Below are positions 56,601-64,000 of a stretch of DNA of 64,000 bases, one piece after another. The translations under genes were made by a program, and so were the position numbers. Below the pieces are notes generated by a model. It was not told the origin of the DNA. It searched no databases and saw nothing but the letters and a program-made list of their open reading frames with translations. The number at the start of each line of letters is the position of its first letter. Position 1 is the first letter of the stretch. Source of the DNA: Erpetoichthys calabaricus (lineage: Eukaryota; Chordata; Cladistia; Polypteriformes; Polypteridae); the NCBI RefSeq assembly GCF_900747795.2, contig NC_041409.2, forward strand, positions 64,854,697-64,918,696. The letters run 5' to 3'.

Positions 56601-59600
56601 AAACCTGTGTTCTGCCTTACACCTCACTCTGCTGGAATTAGCCAGAGGTTCATGTTCCTTTAAATTGGTTTAAGCAGGTTTTCAAATATTATGTATTTTC
56701 TCATCATTGTTCACCTCTTTGAGCCTTAACTGTCTTCCCTCACATAATTAAGGCAGTCAGTTATGTACAGTATACTAATATTTGAAACATAACTATAGAG
56801 AAAAATGTTGCTATTCTGTTAATGCTGAAGAAGGTTTAATCTACATTTTACATATTGACACATATGCATTTGTTTCCTTTGTTATCAAGTTACCGGTATC
56901 TGTAAACTTGTGAATTCTAACAATGAAAAAATCAGCTGAGGTTTTGTTTTATTGCACTGTATATATGTGTGCTTTGCTCATCTCTTGTCCCTCTTGTTCT
57001 TTAGTTCTGTGCTCTTCTTGGCTCAAGTTTGGCACCTTTTGCTTATCTTATTGTGTTGGAATTGTCCAAGTCACTTCCCGCTGCCATGATTGCTGCCTCA
57101 TTACTGATTTTTGGTAAGGGTTATTTCTTGCTTAATCTTCTTCCACATGGTACATGTGCATCTTTTTACTTGTGTATTAAGTGCTATTGTAATGCTATTT
57201 TTTACTTCTGTTACTTTGCTAAACTCATTTTTATTTCTTGTAGTACAACATGTCTGTATATACATTGCAGTCTCATTTATCTTGACTGGTCATCGATATT
57301 CCCCGTATCAAACAGTGCCAAAACTAAATCAGAGGCACAATGTTTTCTGTGTATGTTAGCTGCTAAAGTAAGGTTTGCATCTAGTAATATATCATGTGCA
57401 GGAGTTGGCATAGCGCATTTTACAAAGAATGACAGACGAAAAATGTCACATGTTTCAGCTGAACATCTGGCCAGTCTAACACATTGCTGTACTAATTTGT
57501 CCTGATTCCTGTCTCCCAAAGAAATTTCTCTAACAGGTTCAAGTTAGTTGTCAGATTACACTGTTCATTTTTACATTCAGAAACTCTCCAGCGATTATAA
57601 TCATTGTGCTGTAGTAATCCTACTTATTTAGGTACAAAATATTTGTAAAATAATACCTGTTTTACTTGCAAGTTAAAAGCAAGCCACTAGGCTATGACTT
57701 GCTGCTGTGCTTAATAGAGACAAACTGCTCTTAATAAATGTTGTAAGGGCATAATATTGTTCTGATAAAATGACACATCTGGATGAAGAAGAAAATACAC
57801 ATTTTTTGTGTTAATAACATACAGACTTTATTAACACAATTTTACAGAATATTTAACCACTAGCTGCGTGTGGTCTTTGGGACAAAAATACAACTCGAAG
57901 ACTCCCTAGCAGTTTTACTATATTTGTGAACTTGGAGAGCCATCAGGTAACTCTTAAGAATTACCCAGTGCAGAGGATGGCTTTTGTAAGAAGACCCTGG
58001 CGATACCATATCTTAGCCGTATCGCTGGCAGATTAGTCCTATTCATCTTTGTCACAACAACAACAACAACATTTATTTATATAGCACATTTTCATACAAA
58101 AAGTACAGTAGCTCAAAGTGCTTTACATAATGAAGAAAAGAAAAATAACAGACAAAATAACTAATGTTGTCTTATTTTAATTTCTTAACATAGAAAATGA
58201 GTAAGGTCCGATGGCCAGGGTGGACAAGAAAAACAAAAAAAAAAAAACTCCAGAAGGCTGGAGAAAAAAAATAAAATCTGTAGGGGTTCCAGGCCACGAG
58301 ACCGCCCAGTCCCCTCTGGGCATTCTACCTAACATAAATGAAATAGTCCTCTTTGTAGTTAGGGTTCTCACGGAATCACTTGATGCTGATGGTCATACAG
58401 ACTTCTGGCTTTTAATCCATCCATCATTGTTGGAACATCATGGTACTTTGAGTAGATGGTGGTGGCTTGGAAGGACAATGGAAAAGGAAACAGAAGAGAG
58501 AGTAGGGGTTAGTACAGATTTTAGAGCCACCATGAAAAGTTATTATAATGAATTGGATATACAGAGTATCAGGATTTAATTTACAGTGAAGTTATGAGAA
58601 GGCCATGTTAAAGTAATGTGTTTTTAGCAGTTTTTTAAAGTGCTCCACTGTATTAGCCTGGCGAATTCCTACTGGCAGGCTATTCCAGATTTTAAGTGTA
58701 TAACAGCAGAAGGCCGCCTCACCACTTCTTTTAAGTTTTGCTCTTGGAATTCTAAGGAGACACTCAGTTGAGGATCTGAGGTTACGATTTGGAATATAAG
58801 ATGTCAGACATTCCGATATATAAGATGGGGCGAGATTATTTAAGGCTTTATAAACCATAAGCAGAATTTTAAAGTCAATCCTGAATGACACAGGTAACCA
58901 GTGTAGTGACATCAAAACTGGAGAGATGTGCTCGGATTTTCTTTTCCTGGTTAGGATTCTAGCAGCTGCATTCTGCACTAGTTGCAAACGATTTATGTCT
59001 TTTTTGGGTAGTCCTGAGAGGAGTGCGTTACAGTAATCTAGTCGACTGAAAACAAACGCGTGAACTAATTTCTCAGCATCTTTCAATGATATAAGCAGTC
59101 TAACTTTTGCTATGTTTCTTAAGTGAAAAAATGCTGTCCTAGTGATCTGATTAATATGCGATTTAAGATTTAGATTACAGTCAACAGTTACCCCTAAGCT
59201 TTTTACCTGTGTTTTGACTTTTAATCCTAATGTATCCAGTTTATTTCTAATAGCCTCATTGTATCCATTATTGCCAATCACTAAGGTTTCAGTTTTCTCT
59301 TTATTTAATTTGAGAAAGTTACTATTCATCCATTCTGAGATACAAGTCAGACATTGCGTTAGTGAATCAAGAGAATCGGGGTCATCAGGTGCAATTGATA
59401 AATACAGCTGTGTGTCATCAGCATAGCTGTGGTAGCTCACGTTGTGCCCTAAAATAATCTGACCTAAGGAAGCATGTAGACCCAGAATAGAGCCTTGTGG
59501 AACACCATATAGGATATCATGTGTCTTTGAGTTGTAATTACCACAACTAACAAAGAATTTTCTCCCTGTCAGGTAGGATTCAAACCAATTTAAGACACTG

Positions 59601-62596
59601 CCAGAGAGGCCCACCCATTGACTAAGGCGATTTCTAAGAATATTATGATCAATGGTGTCAAATGCGGCACTCAGATCTAAGAGGATGAGAACAGATAAAT
59701 GACCTCTGTCTGCATTTACCCGCAAGACATTTACTACTTTAACGAGTGCAGTTTCTGTGCTGTGATTTGTTCTAAAACCTGACTGAAATTTGTCAAGAAT
59801 AGCATGTTTATTGAGGTGCTCATTTAACTGTATAATGACTGCCTTCTCTAGAATTTTACTTAAGAAAGGCAGGTTAGAGATGGGTCTAAAATTTTCAAGA
59901 GCAGAGGGGTCGAGATTATTTTTCTTAAGTAGGGGTTTAACTACACCAGTCTTAAGACAGTCTGGGAAGACCCCCGTATCTAATGACGAATTTACTATGT
60001 CAAGAACATTATCAATTAGCACGCCTGATACCTCTTTGAAAAAATTTGTTGGTATTAGGTCAAGGACGCAGGTGGAGGGTTTCATTTGAGAAATTATTTT
60101 ATGTAAATCAGGTAAATCTATCCTAGTGAAAGAGTTTAATTTGTTTATAACGGAATTCTGGGGTTTAGGAGGATCCTTAGTGTTGGGGAGATATACTATG
60201 TTATTTCTAATATCATTAATTTTTTGATTGAAAAATACAGCAATAGCCTCACAGGTTTTACTGGAAGTACTTAGGAGGCATTCCTTTGAGTTACCTGGGT
60301 TTAACAGACGATCAATAGTCGAAAATAAGACTCTGGGATTACTAGCATTGTTATTTATAATCTTAGAGAAATAGCAGCGCCTTTCAAGATGGACTGTGTT
60401 ATTGTATTCTGTTATTTTAACTTTTTTAATATTTCATAGTGGACAGTTAGTTTAGTCATCCTCCATTTACGCTCAGCTCTACGGCATGTTCTGTTTAAAT
60501 CAGACACTCTTTGGGTCTTCCATGGTATAACAATGCTAGAAGATTTTTTAACTGTCTTTTCAGGTGCAACTATGTCAACAGCAGCTGTCACCTTAGTATT
60601 AAATCTTTCCACCTTGCTATTTACATTCTCCTCACTATTATAGTTGGCACTATAAACGGACTGATTGCTTAGAATGTTTGTAAGTTTTAAAGCTGCTGAT
60701 GAGTCAAAGAAGCGTTTTTTAACAGTATGTTTCTCATGAGTGTTTTCTATCATTATTTCTATATTAAAAAGTAGAAGAAAATGGTCTGATAGACCCTTAT
60801 CAATGACCTGCTTTATATCAACTTTTAGTCCTTTAGTAATCACGTATGACCTGCTTTATGTGTAGGCTGATTAACGAGCTGTCTCAAATCAAAAGAGTCC
60901 AGGAGGTTCATAAATTCTTTTACTTTTTGGTCACACTGATTATCTATATAAAAGTTAAAGTCGCCGACTATTAAGAGTGTGTCATAGTTTGTAATTAAAA
61001 TTGACATTAAGTCAGAGAATTCCTCAAAGAAAGACAAGTTGAATTTAGGAGGTCTATACACGGATAATACTAGAACTTGAGAATCTCCATGAATAACAAC
61101 AGCGAGATACTCAAAGGATTTGAATTTACCAAAACTGACATCTTTACATTTTAACCGGCTTGAGTAAATGTTTGCTAGTCCGCCACCTCTCTTTCCTTGG
61201 CGAGCTGCACGAGTAAAACTGTAATCCAGAGGCGCAGATTCGATTAAAACAGCTGCGCCATCTGAGCTAAGCCACGTTTCACTTAGTGCAATAAAATCAA
61301 TTTTTTTATCACTAATAAGATCGTTGATAAAAAAAACGTCTTGTTAGTTAAAGCTCTAACATTTAATAGTGCCATATTTAATGTTTTGGAAGGGCAGAGA
61401 TGAATACTATGTGCATTATTGATATTTGGAATAGGAACTAAGTTATTTTTATTAGCGCCACTCTGTGTGTATTTTTTGTTTAATCTATAATCTGTTTTTA
61501 TAGTTTTAATACATTTTTCATCTAAAGTAGTAATTTTAATTAAATTATTGGTGTTTATGCTGTATTGCCTAGATTTTCTACGTGCATTGAGATTGGTTAT
61601 TACAGTATTTATGTTGTGCACTTTTACAGAAGATTTTATTAAACAATTATCATGTCCTACAAGAAAGTACTGTAATGTTTTTAGTGAAAACTTCAAGCCT
61701 TGCCTTCCATTGCTGAGGTGTTTCATTTGCATGAGCCGTGGCATTTGCTTCATTTCGACGTTACATCTCTTCATCTGTGTCCTTAGTACAATGTCATTGT
61801 TGTATGGTGATGTTTGCCGCATGCAGGTCTTTCATAGTGAGAAGTGAGGTGCATGCAGTGCTGGAAACATTTACAAGTGCATGCATGTGCCATCTGGTGG
61901 CTGTGGCTGAGCGTGAGCACAGTGGACTGCTCCATACACACACAGGTCTTTCGTTTATATATGTCTGTTCTGAACGATATAATAAAAGAAATGCTTAGAT
62001 AGAACAATGATGGAAGAAACAATGCAAATGTTATGTAGTTATTTTCTATTTTAAGTTTAAATTTATTCACAATAACAGAGATGGCCACAGTAAATGCATG
62101 TAAACATTCAATTAGCAGTTGACTTTTAAGTAGAATGTCTGGATTAATGGAAACCTTCAAAACCTGGAAGGCTTCAGGAACAGTAGTAATAATGAATAAA
62201 AACAATAAAGGAAACTGTCGTGCACAACTGCTGTTGCTTGCAGTCTTTGCAGACTCTCAAACTTTGTTGAACTAAATAGGTATAGTGAATAATAATAATC
62301 ATTGTATCATTTGACAAACCACTGTGTGAATTATTCAAGACCAGTTGTCCTTATGCTGATTTCTTTTTTGAATATGCTGTATATCTCACTGTTTTTCTTT
62401 GATCTATGTGGAAACAGTCTGATTTGAAGCAAGTGCGGGTGGGCTCGGGGGTTTGAATGCTTGTATTTGAGCTTCTCTGTTTTACAGACATGGGCTGCAT
62501 TACAATCTCCCAGTACATCTTGCTGGATCCTATTCTCATGTTTTTTATTCTGGGATCAGTTCTGAGCAATGTCAAGTTCAACTGCCATCATAAGAG
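53694..62596 (+). CDS. POMT2: Protein O-mannosyltransferase 2, exons 1-5 (5' part)
   Basis: POMT2 works with POMT1 in the ER membrane, moving mannose from dolichyl-phosphate-mannose to Ser/Thr of proteins such as alpha-dystroglycan. Exons in the window: 53694-53971, 55781-55865, 56216-56320, 57005-57113, 62488-62596; 686 nt, about 228 residues of roughly 750. The phases fit and the last exon ends in phase 2, with its partner outside the window. Residues 1-66 are a hydrophilic cytosolic tail unlike the human one. Transmembrane helix 1 ([20 protein letters not shown]) spans about 67-86. The conserved luminal loop reads [20 protein letters not shown], with the essential acidic pair Asp95-Glu96, then [16 protein letters not shown] and GYDGTFPF. 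Exons 4-5 give [16 protein letters not shown] and [13 protein letters not shown], as in human. Intron 4 holds a LINE. Calling the gene POMT2 rather than POMT1 rests on the close match of these blocks and on GSTZ1 next door. Confidence 0.96.
54790..54965 (-). mobile_element. Old relic of the SINE central domain
   Basis: Diverged minus-strand matches to the SINE body: CTGGGTGCCAGTCTGTCGCT, then GGGCCAATTCAGAATCA, then ACACATGCATTTGGGCTGTG and GGAG. It lies in intron 1 of POMT2. Confidence 0.55.
55205..55545 (-). mobile_element. Old relic of the SINE group, with an A-rich insertion
   Basis: Ordered minus-strand matches: GGGTGCAAGGCAGGAATCAA, GGGCACCAGTCCATCAATGC, GTGAATTTAGAATCAC, an A-rich run near 55378-55398, GGAGAAAACCAATATGGAGA, GTGGAACATGCAAGTTT and CAGCAGTGCTGACCACC. 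It is longer but much more diverged than the copies in the kelch gene. It lies in intron 1 of POMT2. Confidence 0.6.
56321..57004. other. POMT2 intron 3
   Basis: Part of it (56500-56620) resembles a very diverged SINE body, with strings like GGATACTCCAGTTTTC and ACATTGGCTCAGTGGTGG. Otherwise nothing seen. Confidence 0.35.
57114..58052. other. POMT2 intron 4, first part
   Basis: The open frame that runs on from exon 4 to 57505 is read-through of the donor at 57114-57115, not extra exon. No repeat family is recognised before the LINE tail. Confidence 0.45.
58053..61830 (-). mobile_element. L2/Rex1-like LINE with endonuclease and reverse transcriptase regions
   Basis: Minus-strand non-LTR retrotransposon. 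The 3' end on the plus strand is a CAACAACAACAAC run followed by TTTATTTATATAGCACATTTTC and a GCTCAAAGTGCTTTACAT tail. Upstream frames at 61283-61822 (ending [13 protein letters not shown]), at 60840-61061 ([32 protein letters not shown]) and at 60412-60843 cover a leader region and the AP endonuclease. They are in different frames, so there are at least two or three frameshifts plus stops near 61283 and 61061. The reverse transcriptase frame follows at 58592-60085. It fills most of intron 4 of POMT2. Confidence 0.88.
58592..60085 (-). CDS. LINE reverse transcriptase open frame, 497 codons
   Basis: The longest open frame in the window. In order: [19 protein letters not shown] at the start of the fingers, [64 protein letters not shown], then the catalytic [24 protein letters not shown], and the C-terminal [14 protein letters not shown] and [20 protein letters not shown] typical of L2/Rex1-type elements. 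Between QGSILG and LGQIIL about seven to eight residues of the expected PLLFSLY stretch are replaced by LHAS, an in-frame deletion next to the catalytic core, so activity is doubtful. The true protein would start further upstream, where the frame is broken. Confidence 0.9.
   Translation of the reverse strand: MKPSTCVLDLIPTNFFKEVSGVLIDNVLDIVNSSLDTGVFPDCLKTGVVKPLLKKNNLDPSALENFRPISNLPFLSKILEKAVIIQLNEHLNKHAILDKFQSGFRTNHSTETALVKVVNVLRVNADRGHLSVLILLDLSAAFDTIDHNILRNRLSQWVGLSGSVLNWFESYLTGRKFFVSCGNYNSKTHDILYGVPQGSILGLHASLGQIILGHNVSYHSYADDTQLYLSIAPDDPDSLDSLTQCLTCISEWMNSNFLKLNKEKTETLVIGNNGYNEAIRNKLDTLGLKVKTQVKSLGVTVDCNLNLKSHINQITRTAFFHLRNIAKVRLLISLKDAEKLVHAFVFSRLDYCNALLSGLPKKDINRLQLVQNAAARILTRKRKSEHISPVLMSLHWLPVSFRIDFKILLMVYKALNNLAPSYISECLTSYIPNRNLRSSTECLLRIPRAKLKRSGEAAFCCYTLKIWNSLPVGIRQANTVEHFKKLLKTHYFNMAFS
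61831..62487. other. POMT2 intron 4, last part
   Basis: The first 150 bp may still belong to the 5' untranslated part of the LINE. The rest is AT-rich intron leading to the acceptor at 62486-62487. Confidence 0.4.
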
Positions 62597-63119
62597 GTAA
62601 GATTTATAGATATAACAGGAACCAAATCAGTCCTGCTAATGCTGTAAAAACTGATTTATTACGTTAGAAAACCACAGGGCAGAATGGTTTTATGGCCACT
62701 GCATAAGATGGCTCTCCGAATATAAATGCTATTCAGATTGTTGACTCAAAAAATAGTTTTTAAGACTTGTCGGGTTCAAGGTTGAAATTTTCCTTAATGT
62801 AGAAGCGCTCTTCTTTATCCTTTCTTTTGCAAGCACATATGACGATATTTTAACTTACTACAGTTTTGCGGATGTTGCCTTTTGGTAGTTTTTTCTTATA
62901 CCAAACTATTCTTATAGGATGCTTTCATTGTGGGGACTATCTTACTGAGATGATCACAGTATGATTACATAGTTGTTAAATTGCTTTTTTTTTTAAATTA
63001 CCATATTAATGAATATTTAACAAGATAAGTTTTCATTCCAGCCAATTTGATATCTACTAAGCCTCACAGTAAAGTCCAGTTGTGATGCAGTTATTATGGA
63101 AGGTACATAAATGTGATAA
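62597..63119. other. POMT2 intron 5, start
   Basis: AT-rich sequence after the donor of exon 5. Nothing else seen. Confidence 0.5.
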
Positions 63120-63331
63120 TGGAGTTTACATGTTCTCCCCGTGTCTGCGTGGGTTTCCTCTCACAGTCCAAAGACATGCAGGTTAGGTGGATTGGCGATC
63201 CTAAATTGTCCCTAGTGTTTGCTTGGTGTGTGTGTGTGTGCCCTGGGGTGGGTTGGGGCCCTTCCTGGGATTGGTTCCTGCCTTGCACCCTGTGTTGGCT
63301 GGGATTGGCTCCAGCAGACCCCCATGATCCT
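63120..63331 (+). mobile_element. SINE fragment, body only
   Basis: Plus-strand match to the SINE at 13942-14296, from GGAGTTTACATGTTCTCCCC to GGCTCCAGCAGACCCCCATG, with a GT-rich run in the middle. Both the tRNA head and the GGAT tail are missing. The 3' break falls exactly where the GC-rich mosaic repeat begins. Confidence 0.8.
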
Positions 63332-64000
63332 ATCCATATTACTAACTGAGAATAAACCGGATATGGACGCAGGTACACGGCGATGGGACCATGAGACGTA
63401 CTGCGCAGGCGCCTACAGCGCGCGTCTCATAAATTATCCACCGCGAATGAAGGAGTCACGGCCCAAAAACGAAAGAGCTCAACTAACGTGAATGAGAAAT
63501 GAAGCAACAATGCGCCCATAGCTAACGACTAACGACACAGCCACACAAAAAAGAGGATTCTGCGCTGCAGCCCAGAGTCAAACGGAAGAGGCTACGGAGG
63601 CCCCACAGGTCCACAAAGATAGTACGAAAGGCGCAGGCGTCCAAAACGCGCTTCTGAATAGGACATGAATCAACAACGCGCCACGAACTCTCCGTATTAA
63701 ACATACGGCATCCTCACACGTCCAAACCATATAGCATATGTGAATCACATTACAGGGATGCATTATTAACGGTACAACCACAGAAAACGCTCCATATTAA
63801 CAGTAAGTGCAATTATCCATATTACTAACGGTAGACAACGGATAACTAATGGAGTCACGGTCACGGCTCCAAAACGATCCAGCTCAACTAACGGAGCTAC
63901 AAAAGCGAGCCCGCATGGATAAAAACAATAGACGTAGGCGCCTACAACGCGCGTCTGCAACCGCGGAAGCAAAACTGTCTCGGCTCCAAAACCAAACGGC
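63332..64000 (+). repeat. GC-rich mosaic repeat, copy 3 (5' part, runs off the window)
   Basis: It begins TCCATATTACTAACTGAGAA and follows the order of copy 2 read on its own strand: GACCATGAGACGTACTGCGC, GAAGGAGTCACGGCCCAAAA, GAAATGAAGCAACAA, GAGGATTCTGCGCTGCAGCC, CAAACGGAAGAGGCTAC. From about 63620 it departs from copy 2. Near 63812 the start motif TCCATATTACTAAC recurs, as if a second unit had been joined on or inserted. A third weaker start-like string is near 63791. The hairpin end is beyond the window. Confidence 0.7.

Noticed and set aside
57029-57505. 158-codon frame overlapping POMT2 exon 4
   Set aside because: The first part is exon 4 itself; beyond 57113 it reads through a good donor site into intron, and the protein resemblance to POMT2 stops there.
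58211-58579. 122-codon plus-strand frame opposite the LINE
   Set aside because: It is antisense to the 3' untranslated part of the LINE and starts in an A-rich run; there is no family resemblance.

Overview
The window is nuclear DNA of a ray-finned fish, or a close relative. It holds three multi-exon genes with long introns and GT..AG splice sites, set among repeats typical of fish genomes: Tc1/mariner, hAT, piggyBac-like and L2/Rex1-like elements, and a tRNA-headed SINE. The species cannot be fixed from sequence alone. The repeat mix would suit a non-teleost such as a polypterid, but that is a guess. About 5% of the window is coding.

Layout. (1) 1-2400: upstream sequence with one small LINE relic. 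(2) 2641-28932, plus strand: a 13-exon gene for a 554-residue protein, with an unrecognised N-terminal half and a six-blade kelch propeller at the C-terminal end. A CpG- and CRE-rich promoter lies just upstream. All exon phases agree and the summed CDS is divisible by three. (3) 28933-31413: convergent intergenic stretch with a (TG)n(TA)n microsatellite. (4) 31515-48158, minus strand: the complete GSTZ1 gene (maleylacetoacetate isomerase), nine exons and 216 residues, the length of the human protein. (5) 48159-53693: about 5.5 kb between the divergent starts of GSTZ1 and POMT2, with a CCAAT box, a ZNF143-like pair, a CLEAR-type E-box and a decayed LINE. (6) 53694-62596, plus strand: the first five coding exons of POMT2 (protein O-mannosyltransferase 2); the rest lies beyond the window. 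(7) 63120-64000: a SINE fragment followed by a GC-rich mosaic repeat that runs off the end.

The head-to-head GSTZ1/POMT2 pair matches the order known in mammals and anchors the locus. The three genes do not form a pathway. GSTZ1 acts in tyrosine and phenylalanine breakdown, POMT2 in O-mannosylation of alpha-dystroglycan in the ER, and the role of the kelch protein is unknown.

The introns record many insertions, several with intact target-site duplications: two SINEs with 13-bp duplications, one only 36 bp before a splice acceptor; a 1.7-kb hAT with an 8-bp duplication; hAT-like MITEs; a piggyBac-like element between TTAA sites; a near-complete Tc1 copy with 180-bp inverted repeats; a second Tc1 family with one terminal tip flipped in place; a 61-bp insertion between 19-bp duplications; and a modular GC-rich repeat seen three times. 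The kelch protein with its unassigned N-terminal domain and the GC-rich mosaic repeat are the two items most likely to be undescribed.
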